Assembly: GCA_001839685.1 (NCBI GenBank) | Contig: MLAK01000832.1 | Span: forward strand, 1 to 57,256 | Source of the DNA: Tritrichomonas foetus | Lineage: Eukaryota > Parabasalia > Tritrichomonadida > Tritrichomonadidae | Reading direction: 5' to 3' | DNA: 57,256 nt | Shown: piece by piece, positions 44,896 through 55,819 of the stretch | How positions within the stretch are numbered: the stretch's first letter is position 1 | Layout: every line of letters starts with the position of its first letter | The notes under the pieces: generated by a model | Databases searched by the model: none | Told to the model about the DNA's origin: nothing | The model's input: only the letters and a program-made list of their open reading frames with translations | Program-made: the position numbers and the translations under genes

Positions 44896-47712
44896 TTATT
44901 GAATATTACATCTCTTATCTCCACGCGATGACGCTTCTTCAAACATTTTTGAAAGTGTTTCACGATTTTCTTTGCTAATATAGTCAGCAGGAAGTTTTTT
45001 ATCATCATCTTCTATGTTAGCATCGCATTTTCCGCTAGAAAGTAGCATTTTCACAATATCAACATAATTTTCTCTAGCTGCCAAGTGTAAAGCAGTCATT
45101 CCATCATCATTTTGAGCATTGAAATCGATATTTCCAATTGTTAACAAATATCCAACCATTTCTGGTTGATTTGAAGAGCAAGCTGCATGAAAAATGGTAC
45201 ATGATCGCTCATCTTTAGTTTTCACGTTTGATTTAGCTTGAACTAAATGCTTAGCGACTTCTAAATGCCCATTGAAAGCTGCCAAATACAATGGGGATAA
45301 GCCATATTCAGCAAGTGCGTTAATTTCGATATGTTTAAGCGAAGTTAAAAAGTTTAAAGCCTCAATATTATTCTTTTTAGCTGCATAATGAAGTGCTGTC
45401 CAATCATCTTCACTTTTCGCATTAATATCAGCACCTTTATTGTATAAATATTTCGCTAGGTTAATATGCCCATTGTTTAACGCGACAATAAAAGGTGTTT
45501 GAAAGTGTCGATCACGTGAATCAATATCAACACGACCATTACAGTTTTCAATAAGATGCTCAACCATTTTTGTGTCATTATTGATCACAGCCCAATGCAG
45601 GAGCGTTTTATAACGACCATCTTTTACATTTAAGTCGAATTCTTCAATGGTTGTAAAGAAGTAAGTTAAATCTAGCATTTTATGGAAATAAGAAGCATGT
45701 AAAACTGGTTGTCCATAGCAATTGCAATCATTTTTTGGAACAGATTTGACATTTTTAGCCAAAAAACAAGCAGTCTCAAATCTGTTCCAATGAACTGCAA
45801 GCATTAGTGCATTAAAACTTTTCTTATCTCTCATTGCTAGAATTGAATTAACGTCTTGATTATTCTCTTCTCTTCTTCTCCTTCGACCTCTTCTTCTTTT
45901 ATCTCTTCGTTCATATTCATAATCTATTTCACTCTTCGATTTATTACAGCCCACATTACCACAATGGTTGTTTTCAGAGAAACCGATAAAGTTGTCAATG
46001 CTTGCACTACTACACAAGTTGTCGATTGATGGACTGTCTGACATTCCATCAATGCTTGGACTATTTGGAAGACCATCGGAGCCATTATTTAATTGGGTAG
46101 ACTGTTGGTTTTGGGTTTCTTTTTCTTTTAATTCGTTTTCTTTGCGTTCTTTCTCTTCAATGAAAATTGAGAGATATTCAACAACTTTAGTTTGTCCTTC
46201 ATGAGCAGCAATTAAATATGGTGTTAAACCATATCTTCCTGCTTCTTTCACGAGATCTTCATCAGTTTCATTCAAAAGCTTCACGATTTCAACGTTTCCG
46301 AGTCTTGCAGCAATGTGGAGGCTATTAAATCCTCTTTTATCTTTCAATGAAAGTTTTTCACGTGGAATTTTTGACACCAAAAAAGAGCATGCATCAAAAT
46401 TGTTGAAACGGGCTGAAAGATGAAGTGGAGTTTCGCCATTTTGGTTTTGTGAGAAAAATTCGATGCAAAAAACTTTTTCAATAATTTCCAGATTTCCTCC
46501 ACGAGATGCACAATGCAAAATATTTTCTCTGAAAAATTCATCATTTAATTCAGAACCATTTTCATTTTTCGTGTTTTCGACTGTTTCACTAGTGGATTCA
46601 ACTTTTTCTGAACTTTCAGCAGTTTTATCATTACTTCCATTTTGATTGGTGGTATCGTTGGGTTGATTTTCAGTTTGATTTATTTGTAATTTGACTTGAT
46701 TTTCAAAATAAGATGGTTGGTAAAATCGATCAAACAAAATATTATTTCCATTAATTGCAGAAAACATTGATGCTGTTGAATTTTGATCTTCATTTAATTC
46801 GATATTTAATTCGTTTAAAAGATATTCTGCAATATCTTGGAAATTTAATTTGACACAAAATAATAATATTTGTTTGCGAGTTTCCGAATCGATGTTTTTT
46901 TGACACATTTGGTAAAACAAACCAACATTATAGTATTTAACTGCACACATTAAATCATCGATTGAAAAAGTTTCATAGTTTGATATATCAATCGAGTTAT
47001 ATTTAATTCCAAGTAGTTTTTCTTCGTTTGTGGCATTAACTTTTTCAATGATAGATTTACATCTTCCAATAATTGAGTATTTCTTGATCGTTCTTGGAAT
47101 AATGTCAACTTTTTGATCATAAAGAAAATTGAATACTTTACATGCACCGCAAATTGCAGCATATTCGATTAGATAGACATTTTGAGAAAGCCCAATATCG
47201 AGCAATTGATTGAGGTTAAAATCAGGATCTTTTCCTATAATTTCTGTTAATTTTTCAAGTGAATCCGATTTAATTACATTTTGCAAAGTTAAGTTTTCAT
47301 GGTTAATTTGAGGTGAATAATCTTTTTCTGACCTGAATATGTGATATTCATAGTTATCGTTCTTTTCAAATATCTGAATTAAATCCTCGCTGATAATTTT
47401 TTCTTTTTCGAAAAAATGCCGCCAGTTTTTGTTATTGAAAAATTTTAAAAAGTCTCTTTCGGAAATTTGGCTTTTTAATTCTGATGATATTAAATTAAAA
47501 AGTTCAAAATATTTTCGCGCAAAAAGTGGTCGTGAGTGCAGGACAGAAGTTAAACTTTCACAGAGTTGTTTGGTTTTGTCAAAATTTGTCAAAAATTCTT
47601 TTTCGAATATCTTGTTTTTGATTTCGTCAATTTCTCGTGAATCTATTGAAAGAAGGAGGGACTGTAGTTCTATCACATCGGTTAAAGCTGCGCTCGTGGT
47701 GGGGCCACGCAT
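44896..47712 (-). CDS. Ankyrin-repeat protein with C-terminal CaaX box (CNIQ)
   Basis: The 938-residue product starts with a ~250-residue helical region of the kind found in trichomonad DUF3447/ankyrin proteins. It then carries ankyrin repeats in two blocks, about 395-520 (NGETPLHLSARFNNFDACSF, KRGFNSLHIAARLGNVEIVK) and 610-920 (DDWTALHYAAKKNNIEALNF, DDGMTALHLAARENYVDIVK). The blocks are separated by a charged, Arg-rich linker (RRDKRRRGRRRRREEN) that could be a nuclear or lipid-binding segment. The extreme C-terminus is K-R-C935-N-I-Q938, a CaaX box identical to that of the Ras protein at 36384-36956. Farnesylation would place this scaffold on a membrane. Repeat fold certain, lipid modification predicted. 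Confidence 0.9.
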   Translation of the reverse strand: MRGPTTSAALTDVIELQSLLLSIDSREIDEIKNKIFEKEFLTNFDKTKQLCESLTSVLHSRPLFARKYFELFNLISSELKSQISERDFLKFFNNKNWRHFFEKEKIISEDLIQIFEKNDNYEYHIFRSEKDYSPQINHENLTLQNVIKSDSLEKLTEIIGKDPDFNLNQLLDIGLSQNVYLIEYAAICGACKVFNFLYDQKVDIIPRTIKKYSIIGRCKSIIEKVNATNEEKLLGIKYNSIDISNYETFSIDDLMCAVKYYNVGLFYQMCQKNIDSETRKQILLFCVKLNFQDIAEYLLNELNIELNEDQNSTASMFSAINGNNILFDRFYQPSYFENQVKLQINQTENQPNDTTNQNGSNDKTAESSEKVESTSETVENTKNENGSELNDEFFRENILHCASRGGNLEIIEKVFCIEFFSQNQNGETPLHLSARFNNFDACSFLVSKIPREKLSLKDKRGFNSLHIAARLGNVEIVKLLNETDEDLVKEAGRYGLTPYLIAAHEGQTKVVEYLSIFIEEKERKENELKEKETQNQQSTQLNNGSDGLPNSPSIDGMSDSPSIDNLCSSASIDNFIGFSENNHCGNVGCNKSKSEIDYEYERRDKRRRGRRRRREENNQDVNSILAMRDKKSFNALMLAVHWNRFETACFLAKNVKSVPKNDCNCYGQPVLHASYFHKMLDLTYFFTTIEEFDLNVKDGRYKTLLHWAVINNDTKMVEHLIENCNGRVDIDSRDRHFQTPFIVALNNGHINLAKYLYNKGADINAKSEDDWTALHYAAKKNNIEALNFLTSLKHIEINALAEYGLSPLYLAAFNGHLEVAKHLVQAKSNVKTKDERSCTIFHAACSSNQPEMVGYLLTIGNIDFNAQNDDGMTALHLAARENYVDIVKMLLSSGKCDANIEDDDKKLPADYISKENRETLSKMFEEASSRGDKRCNIQ

Positions 47713-48905
47713 CGCGCAATGAAAAAGAAAAATTGGCCTTCAATCAAACTTTTTGAAAAAAGAATAACTTTACAAAAAACATAAATATCTCCAGAAAATA
47801 AGAGTAAATGAAAGAGTAAATTCTTTATTCAAATTCACAATTCATTTTTATTATATAAAAAAGTCTTAAAATCAGTTAAAATAAAAATCTATCAATATTC
47901 GGTGAATTATGAGATAGAATCTGAATAGAAACCCATTTTACGCGTATTATATACCCCTACAAATTGCAAAAGTCATGTCTAATGATCAATGAGATGGAAG
48001 TTCTACTGTTTATAACAATGAAGTTTCTGAATTTCCTATATGCTGCATTAAAAGACGACTGCTTCTATTGAAGTTTACGTAGCTAATATATTATGCTTCA
48101 TTAAAGGCCAACTGGTTCATTTCAATCATGTTTTAAAAAAAATATAATTTTCTAGATCATATCATTGAATCAACGTAACCTATGGATTACAGATTTATTT
48201 AAATTGGCTCCGTGAAAAATGGTTTGTTATTGTGGTATACTGCGCGTAATTGAGGTTTCAGTCAGACTCAATCTATTTTTTTTTTCTTGCCTTACTGCTA
48301 TATTTAACAAATTACTTGGATACTGAATAGTGTTAATATCTAATATACCAGAAACTACTCGAAAAAAACAATTGATTTTTGATTTTTATATACAAATCTT
48401 CATATAATCACAAAAACAAATATAAAATCGCATAAACCATTTACTTGAGTTTCCTCACGTTTCTTTGAGAATAATTGTATAATATACTCAGCAATCCTTG
48501 AATATATTTCACACCATTCATTGTTGATAGTGACCAGAATTAGGAATTATATCAGATGAGATATCATTCATATTCTAACACAATACGAAAAATTATTTTC
48601 AATTTTTTATTTATTTTCAAGCGGATGATGTTTTACATTTATCCAATCCTTTCTGTGATGTGGATTTTGACTTGACTTTTTACAGAATTTTTACAGACCT
48701 AAAGTGATGTAACATTACATTAATTTTGTTTGTTCGATCAGAACAAATGCATGCCAACCAATTTAATTTTGTGGTAGGTAAATTTTTTCATAATTATTAA
48801 ATCTTTATTTGGTCAGCATAATTGAAATATATTGAAAATATAATTACGATTTGAATGAAGCAACATTTGATTTCACATTACTTATCAAGTGAAATTTTTA
48901 CTTGA
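47713..48905. other. Divergent intergenic region of 1.2 kb
   Basis: The spacer separates two divergent ankyrin genes. Around 48235-48285 a stretch of more balanced composition holds a 6-bp hairpin (48249-48272) followed by T10 (48276-48285), resembling a Pol III end, but no known RNA could be named. TCACAT at 48873-48878 is a possible initiator ~33 bases before the next ATG. Confidence 0.45.
47718..47722 (-). promoter_or_regulatory. Initiator-like element (TCATT) of the ankyrin gene
   Basis: On the minus strand TCATT has its A eight bases upstream of the ATG at 47712, a close match to trichomonad initiator sequence and spacing, and it supports this start. Confidence 0.5.
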
Positions 48906-51900
48906 ATGAATTTTGCTGCAAACCAAAATGTGGCCATTGTATTTTTTACTGAAACATCGCTTAAACTCGCTCTTACTGTCGATTCATCAGAAATTCCAGC
49001 CAAAATAACACTCGCACAATTTTCGCCGAATAATGAGAAACAGCACTTCACTTTTTCTCCTTTAAACAAACAAGATATTGAATATGAAGACTATTATATC
49101 ATCGAAAGTATTGCCTTTCCTGGAAATTTCCTTGATTTGAATAACATTAATTTTATTTCACAAGCCACAAATGAAAGTAAGCCTTTATGGCAGTTTATTA
49201 ACGGAATTTTAATAAGTAATAACGAATTTCTTCATATTAATAATGAATTTTCAATCGAAAAAAGTTCGAATGAAAAATCAGAATTTCATCTTTTCTTTTA
49301 TGATGGAAATTCTATCCCTGAAGATGTCCCTATTATTTTCTATTCAATGAGATATGATAAAGTTATAACTCTTGGTTACAATGGCGATTATAATAATGGA
49401 GGACATCAACTTTATCTCAAAAAGTTTCATTCGAGTAAACCCTCACAAGTTTGGGTTTTCAATCACACACAACAAAAAGATATTAGAAGTACAAGAGAAT
49501 TTGAGCAAGTTTTCGACTATTATAATGATTTAGATCATTGTTTGCTTTATACGCATACACATCATGGGAATCCTAATCAAAGATGGGACTTTGTAAATTA
49601 TCAATTTGTTACAAATTTTGATGGGAAAACAGTAGAGTATCTTGAAGATATTAAAATATTGAAAATGATTGATAAAACCAATGAAGAAGAATATGACGAT
49701 TTTGACTTCTTCAGAAAGCCGTCGGTTTTTATACCTTTTCTTTCTAATCAATCATCTTTATTTGAATATGTTCCTGACTTTGATCAATTTCTTTATCATT
49801 CAAATCCATCTTCAGATACAATCAAAGCTGCATATTTTTTTTCAATATCCAATTATTTTATTGATATTAACAAATGTGTAAATGATAAATTCATCATTAC
49901 TAATGATGAAAGAATAGAGGTGATTGATGTTGAATTTTCTGAAGCAACTAAAGTGACTTTTTCTATAAAACAAACGAAAAACATGGATAATAAAGCATTT
50001 GTTCCTCAGAGAATTCATTATTATCATTATCAACATGAATGTGCGAATTATCAATCTTTTTTTGAGAATGAACTCAATTTACCAATTGAAAGTGATAATC
50101 CTATCCGCAGAATTGGAAGACCAGGTGGCTTTCAAATAAGAGGGAGATTTGGACCACCATTTCGGGGATATCTTCCTTTTCATGGTTATGCACCACAAAA
50201 TAGAAATGAAGAAATTAACCCTAAATGGAATCCAAAGAACAGTGTAAAACCAGGAAGATATTGGAATGAAGAAACTAAACATGACTATTCAATGAAAGAT
50301 TCATCTAATCTCTACGAAGAAATTTTATCTGGAAATCCAATAACAATTACAATTACTAATTCTGAAGTTTATCGAAAGATTGGTCAAAAATTAAATATTC
50401 GAGGAATTATAGAGATTTGTGATTTTGTTGACAATTTCCAGAGTCAATATGATTACCTTGAAGAATTATCTACTATTCAAGAAGAATTATTCTTGATTAC
50501 TCCTGAAAATATTCAAGAATTATCATATCAATTTAATGAATATATAGATAAATATGGGAATTATACAATTGCTTGGATTATTTTAGCAGTATCAAAGTGC
50601 AAACCATTCAAAAACGAGATTTTAGCACAATTTTCTGCAAATTTATGCAGGAATATTGAGTTTTCAGATGCTTTGAAAGAAGTAGTTGAGCAAGACGAAA
50701 ATTCGTGTTCACCTAATCTTATTTTTTATGACTTCATTCATGCAAAAGGAATTTTCTCGAACCAAAAAATCGAAAATAGTAAAAATGAAAATGACCAAAA
50801 CAAATCAAAACAAAATCAGGTGGATCATTCTCAATTGTTAATGATGATCCAAAATGATTGCATTCAGGATTTTCAAGAGATATTTATTCGAGAAAAATTC
50901 AATGTAAATATGAAAGTCACTGTTTCACCTTACAAACACTGTAAGATGTTAAACTCCAATCCAACTATTATTCAATATGCTGCATTTTTCGGTTCAATTA
51001 AAGTCTTCAAATTTTTATTGCTTCAAAAAGCTGATCTTAAGTTAAAAGACAAAAACAATAACAGTTTATTTACTTATGCAATCTGCGGTGGAAATTCAGA
51101 AATTATTCATTTATGTGAACAAGAAGGTTTACATTCTAAAACTACTACTGCGATGCTTCAATCAATTGTTTTATCTGGAAATAATAGTATTTACAAATGG
51201 ATCCGAGAAAACATGAAACATGAAGAAGAGAAAGAAATAGATTGGTGGAAGATAATCATTCAAGCAATAGCTTCAAAAAACATTTTTCCCTTTCTCGATT
51301 CTTTGCATTTTTTAAATCAAGGTGATATAATCCCGATAATAATAACAATTATAGATAGAGACTATGATTTTTATAAACTTTTAAATACTTTTTCATATCT
51401 TCATAAATCGCTAATATCCAAATATGTCACACTATCAACAAAAGTGAATAATCAACAATTCGAGATAGAGAAAGGTCCTATATTAAATATGAAATGTTAT
51501 AAAAAGCTTTTCATTGAGCAAATGATTTCTCAAGACAAACTCACTGATTTTTTGTCTCTTGCTCGACACAATCCTCTGAAAGAGACCTATTTTATACTTG
51601 CTCTTAAAAATATCCAAAATCCACCAAAGAAAATAATTCGTTATTTCCTTCAAAATAACTTTGATTTCTCTCATATTTTAATCGAGAACCAACCAGTTAT
51701 CCATTATTTAATCAAAAATCATAGTTGTTTACTTTTTGATTTCATTAAAACACCATATTTTGATTTTAACCTGCAAAATGAAGGAGAAAATTTGCTTGTG
51801 TATGCTATTACATCCAAAATGTTTACTTTCGCAACATTACTCATGGAAAAATATTCTTTTAATATAAATACATTCACAGATGTGCGAATACTTGGAAATT

Positions 51901-54572
51901 TAGATTTAAAGATACTTCAATTCTTATGTGACATTCCAGAATATAGTATAAATGTGCGACTATCAAATGGTTTAACTTTAGTAGAACATGCTATTAAACA
52001 AGAAAAAACCGATGCAATTGAAATATTACTTCGTAGGAATGACCTTATTTTTGATGCTAATGTTGTTATTTTACTAGCAATTAAGAAAAATGCCTTGAAG
52101 ATAATCAACAATATATTAAATACTGAAAATCCACTATTTGATTTCGAGTCACTTTTGAATTCATGCATTAGGTATAGAAGTGAGAATATTTTCATTAGTT
52201 TAATACAAAGCGAAATGTGCAAATTAAGTCCTTCCACAATACAACAGATGTGTATTGAAATGGCAAGTCAAAAAGTATATGAAAAAATATGTCATAATGT
52301 TATTCCAAAAATCGATGGTTTTTCTCCGTTGTGTATTGCCCTTAATATTTATGCTGTCGATGACGTAATTTTATATATTTTGAAAAATGACTCAAGTGAA
52401 AAGAATATAATACTGAATAACACAAATGATACAATTTTAACAAAATCCATTAAAACAAATCGGATTCAAGTTTTCAAATACCTTATGGAGGATGCCCAAA
52501 CAAATATTAATTTACCTAACTTGGATAATGAAACTCCATTTTATCTTGCTGTGAAGACTGGTAAAATGGAATATATTAATCCTTTCTTCTTGAGACATGA
52601 TCACGTTATTCATCAAAAAGAAATGTCGCTCTGCATTGAAAAAAAACTGAAAGATATTGTAAAGTTAATGATTGTGAATTTTGAGCGCCTTAATTGTACA
52701 TTTAGCTTTGATTGTCTTATTAAGACTATTGTGCAATTTAGAAGTAATGATTATATGCCAGAAATTAAGTCTGCTCCTAATGGCTTATTTGTAAATTCAT
52801 TAAAAATATTAGCAAAATGCATAAAATACGATTTTAAAGAAATGTTCAATATGCTCATAGACGAAAACATAGTTGATATGAATCAACAAGATAGAGAAGG
52901 TAGAAATGCTTTGTGCTATTCACTATTTTATAACAATTCTTATTATTATAATAAATTATATAAATCAGTCTACACTTCAAACACTCCTGTAACACCTTTT
53001 GGAAACGTGAAAAGTGCGAATTTGGCAGTCAAATTATTATATTCAAATGAAAATAACATGAATCCTGCATTTATTAATGGATGGAATATTGAAGGAAATA
53101 CCGCTTTATATACTTCAATTGTTGAGTCAAATTATGAGTTGTTTACCTTCTTATTATCTCTTGAAGGTATGGATATTTATAAGAAGAATAAAGATGGTTC
53201 TAATATTTTCTATGCTCTATGCCTAAATAAAAATTGGACACTATATATTAAATCACTTTTAGAACCAATGAAAAACGCTCAACATGCAACAAATGATCCA
53301 AATTATTTCGGTAAGTTTTCACCATTACATGGTGCTGTTCAAGCCAACAATGATGAACTTATTGATTTTCTAATTCAAAATTCATTTGAAACCGATAGAT
53401 TTACATTTGGAGAACTGATTGAGCACCAAAATTGGAAATACTTTTATCAGCTCATGCCAGAAAAACTTGACTTTTTCATGCCACTTCATTTAATTGAAGA
53501 TGAAACTGCTATTGATCATTTAATTGAATCAAATAAAATTGTTTTTCATTCTAGTAATTACATCACTGATGCGAATTTGGGTTATGATAATTTCTTGATA
53601 GCAGCAATTAAAAATCAAAACGGAAACCTTGCACAAAAAATATTACACAAAAATATGGGAATTGATGTAAATTACCAAGATTCACATTTAAATACAGCAA
53701 TTCATTATGCAATTCAATATTCATGTTACCAAATTGTTTATTTACTTTTAACTGATGAATTTGATACAAATGTTTTAATAGAAAATGAAAAAGGCGAGTC
53801 ACCAGTTTATTATCTCATGAAAAATAATAATCATGAATTAATAGAAGCATTTTTACAAAAGAAAGATGGATGGATTAATAAAATCATGGCTGATGGCGAA
53901 ACTCCGCTGACTTTTGCTGTTAAAAATAATGACATAAGCATTGTGAATTTATTTATGAAATGTAATGACATTGATTTGAATATGACCAACAGGAATGGCC
54001 AAACTGCACTTGATCTATCATTAGATAATAATCAAATTTTTCAATTTTTGATAAGAAATAATCATTTCAATATTAATTCTGGAATAGCATTTAAAGTTAT
54101 TGAAATGAATAAATCAACTTTGCTATCAATACTGCTTGTCCAAAGTAATTTCAATATCAATCAAATTAGAAAAGTTGATACCACAGATCAAACTTTACTT
54201 GAAGTATTTATGATTAATTTTGAAAACTTTACTGATGGGGTAAAGTTATCTTTTTTGAATCATGAAAGCTTGAATTTTAATAATATAAAAATTATAGAAT
54301 CTGTTATTTCCAAAGATATAAGTAAGTATATTCCATATACACAAATATTTAAGAATGTTGACACTGACATTATGAATTCAATGATCAATGATGAATCAAT
54401 TCCAACCTTTGCTGCAAAGAAAAATAACATTTCTGCTATTTCTGCCCTCCTAGTTGATCAAAAAGTTGATATATTAAAGAAGAATCTACATGACGAAAAT
54501 TCATTAGAAATTTTGGATCAAAATGGACGAAAAGATTTCGCAGCACTTATTTCTTCATTGATTAAGAAATAA
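48906..54572 (+). CDS. Very large beta-trefoil/ankyrin-repeat protein
   Basis: The 1888-residue product begins with ~250 residues of beta-rich sequence with R-type lectin (beta-trefoil) signatures: Q181-V-W183 and Q225-R-W227 in hydrophobic strands, and a related W95. A basic, Pro/Gly/Arg-rich linker (~395-455; RGRFGPPFRGYLPFHGY) follows. The rest is a long helical array: a DUF3447-like region (~465-620), then degenerate ankyrin repeats to the C-terminus, for example NPTIIQYAAFFGSIKVFKFL (~690), KFSPLHGAVQANNDELIDFL (~1475) and LNTAIHYAIQYSCYQIVYLL (~1595). There is no signal peptide or TM, so the lectin-like part would act inside the cell or after unconventional release. A scaffold role is inferred. 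Its stop overlaps TAAATAAA. Confidence 0.88.
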   Translation: MNFAANQNVAIVFFTETSLKLALTVDSSEIPAKITLAQFSPNNEKQHFTFSPLNKQDIEYEDYYIIESIAFPGNFLDLNNINFISQATNESKPLWQFINGILISNNEFLHINNEFSIEKSSNEKSEFHLFFYDGNSIPEDVPIIFYSMRYDKVITLGYNGDYNNGGHQLYLKKFHSSKPSQVWVFNHTQQKDIRSTREFEQVFDYYNDLDHCLLYTHTHHGNPNQRWDFVNYQFVTNFDGKTVEYLEDIKILKMIDKTNEEEYDDFDFFRKPSVFIPFLSNQSSLFEYVPDFDQFLYHSNPSSDTIKAAYFFSISNYFIDINKCVNDKFIITNDERIEVIDVEFSEATKVTFSIKQTKNMDNKAFVPQRIHYYHYQHECANYQSFFENELNLPIESDNPIRRIGRPGGFQIRGRFGPPFRGYLPFHGYAPQNRNEEINPKWNPKNSVKPGRYWNEETKHDYSMKDSSNLYEEILSGNPITITITNSEVYRKIGQKLNIRGIIEICDFVDNFQSQYDYLEELSTIQEELFLITPENIQELSYQFNEYIDKYGNYTIAWIILAVSKCKPFKNEILAQFSANLCRNIEFSDALKEVVEQDENSCSPNLIFYDFIHAKGIFSNQKIENSKNENDQNKSKQNQVDHSQLLMMIQNDCIQDFQEIFIREKFNVNMKVTVSPYKHCKMLNSNPTIIQYAAFFGSIKVFKFLLLQKADLKLKDKNNNSLFTYAICGGNSEIIHLCEQEGLHSKTTTAMLQSIVLSGNNSIYKWIRENMKHEEEKEIDWWKIIIQAIASKNIFPFLDSLHFLNQGDIIPIIITIIDRDYDFYKLLNTFSYLHKSLISKYVTLSTKVNNQQFEIEKGPILNMKCYKKLFIEQMISQDKLTDFLSLARHNPLKETYFILALKNIQNPPKKIIRYFLQNNFDFSHILIENQPVIHYLIKNHSCLLFDFIKTPYFDFNLQNEGENLLVYAITSKMFTFATLLMEKYSFNINTFTDVRILGNLDLKILQFLCDIPEYSINVRLSNGLTLVEHAIKQEKTDAIEILLRRNDLIFDANVVILLAIKKNALKIINNILNTENPLFDFESLLNSCIRYRSENIFISLIQSEMCKLSPSTIQQMCIEMASQKVYEKICHNVIPKIDGFSPLCIALNIYAVDDVILYILKNDSSEKNIILNNTNDTILTKSIKTNRIQVFKYLMEDAQTNINLPNLDNETPFYLAVKTGKMEYINPFFLRHDHVIHQKEMSLCIEKKLKDIVKLMIVNFERLNCTFSFDCLIKTIVQFRSNDYMPEIKSAPNGLFVNSLKILAKCIKYDFKEMFNMLIDENIVDMNQQDREGRNALCYSLFYNNSYYYNKLYKSVYTSNTPVTPFGNVKSANLAVKLLYSNENNMNPAFINGWNIEGNTALYTSIVESNYELFTFLLSLEGMDIYKKNKDGSNIFYALCLNKNWTLYIKSLLEPMKNAQHATNDPNYFGKFSPLHGAVQANNDELIDFLIQNSFETDRFTFGELIEHQNWKYFYQLMPEKLDFFMPLHLIEDETAIDHLIESNKIVFHSSNYITDANLGYDNFLIAAIKNQNGNLAQKILHKNMGIDVNYQDSHLNTAIHYAIQYSCYQIVYLLLTDEFDTNVLIENEKGESPVYYLMKNNNHELIEAFLQKKDGWINKIMADGETPLTFAVKNNDISIVNLFMKCNDIDLNMTNRNGQTALDLSLDNNQIFQFLIRNNHFNINSGIAFKVIEMNKSTLLSILLVQSNFNINQIRKVDTTDQTLLEVFMINFENFTDGVKLSFLNHESLNFNNIKIIESVISKDISKYIPYTQIFKNVDTDIMNSMINDESIPTFAAKKNNISAISALLVDQKVDILKKNLHDENSLEILDQNGRKDFAALISSLIKK

Positions 54573-54650
54573 ATAAACTGTTTCTGTCATTAAAATTTCC
54601 TATTTTGATTTTCATTTATAACTATGTTTATAAATTCATGTAATTAAAAA

Positions 54651-55712
54651 TTATGAAGGTGGAATTTTAAAAAAATTTGCTTGATGTAATTTGATTTCAT
54701 GAAGATTATGAGCAATATCTGCTTGTTGTTGACTCCAAAGTACTGGTCGATCTTGTGGAATTTTGGCCTTTATTTTTTTCAATTTATTTTTTATTTCCTT
54801 ACAATTCATCTCTTTTTGTCTGAGTGATGATATTATTTGTTCATCTTTCAAATAGATACGATGTTGAATCTCTTGAGAAATTAATTGTGAATATTCCAAG
54901 GTTGTTAATATAGGTGGAGCTTTAAATAATTTCTTAACTTCTAAATAAACTGTTTTCTGCATTTCATTTTCAACTTGCTCTCTCAAATCGCATGGCTTAT
55001 TAATTCGTGTTTCTCGAAATAAAATTTTTTGTCCGTTTCTAATATTTTGTGATAATTTTTTGATTCGTGCAATTTCACTTGATAAATACAATTTTTCTTT
55101 TTCTTGCATTGCTTTTTTCCCTTCATTGTAATATTTTATTGCTTGATCTTTATAGTTTAAAATGCTATAGCGAATGAGTTGAAATTCATCATGTATTTTA
55201 TAATTATATTCATGAATAGCAGTTTGTATCTGATCAAAGTCTTTATCATTTACTCCTTCGATTAATTTATGAATTTTGTGAATAGCTGAATTATATTTTT
55301 GAATCTGATTATTGAAATAAATACAATTGTTATCATAGTCTTGATCCATTTTTTCATTTTCTTTGTATTTCCTATCAATATCTAATTCCTTTTTTCTTTC
55401 TTTAATATTTCTTTTGTATTTTTGATTATTAATTATTAAAACATTTTGCTCTTTGGCCTTTTGTGCACGCAATTCTTGAATTTTTTTGGTTTTCCAAATG
55501 ATATCATCGTGAACAATATCAATTTTATGTGCTACAACTGCAGATTGGATTTTAATCCGGTTTTCAAGAATAGTTCGAAAATTCCGAATCAATGTTTGAA
55601 GTTGATCACTTGACTCAACATTTTCTAAAGATTCTTTATTTTCGCAAATGAACTGATTAACGCATTCCAACAAATATTTGCCATATCTCTTGACAATATC
55701 ATTGGAGGACAT
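54651..55712 (-). CDS. Coiled-coil protein of unknown function
   Basis: The 353-residue product starts at the ATG at 55712 (a TTG directly before it extends the open frame by one codon). It is nearly all helical and highly charged, with coiled-coil stretches such as KKIQELRAQKAKEQN, RKKELDIDRKYKENEKMDQ and EKEKLYLSSEIARIKKL. No membrane segment or named domain is visible. Such proteins in trichomonads are often parts of the flagellar or mastigont cytoskeleton, but nothing here proves it. It shares a 107-bp divergent promoter with the EF-hand gene, which could allow joint expression. Confidence 0.75.
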   Translation of the reverse strand: MSSNDIVKRYGKYLLECVNQFICENKESLENVESSDQLQTLIRNFRTILENRIKIQSAVVAHKIDIVHDDIIWKTKKIQELRAQKAKEQNVLIINNQKYKRNIKERKKELDIDRKYKENEKMDQDYDNNCIYFNNQIQKYNSAIHKIHKLIEGVNDKDFDQIQTAIHEYNYKIHDEFQLIRYSILNYKDQAIKYYNEGKKAMQEKEKLYLSSEIARIKKLSQNIRNGQKILFRETRINKPCDLREQVENEMQKTVYLEVKKLFKAPPILTTLEYSQLISQEIQHRIYLKDEQIISSLRQKEMNCKEIKNKLKKIKAKIPQDRPVLWSQQQADIAHNLHEIKLHQANFFKIPPS

Positions 55713-55819
55713 CAAATTGAAAAAATCTAATTATAAAAAAATTATACGTTTATTACTGACGTTTATTTATTCCGAACTTCAGGGTAAATTCCATTCGGTT
55801 AAATGGTCAATTATTTTTA

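Noticed and set aside
48906..49700. Secreted lectin or toxin reading of the beta-trefoil
   Set aside because: There is no signal peptide, and the domain continues into a long intracellular-type ankyrin array; only a carbohydrate- or lipid-binding fold is suggested.
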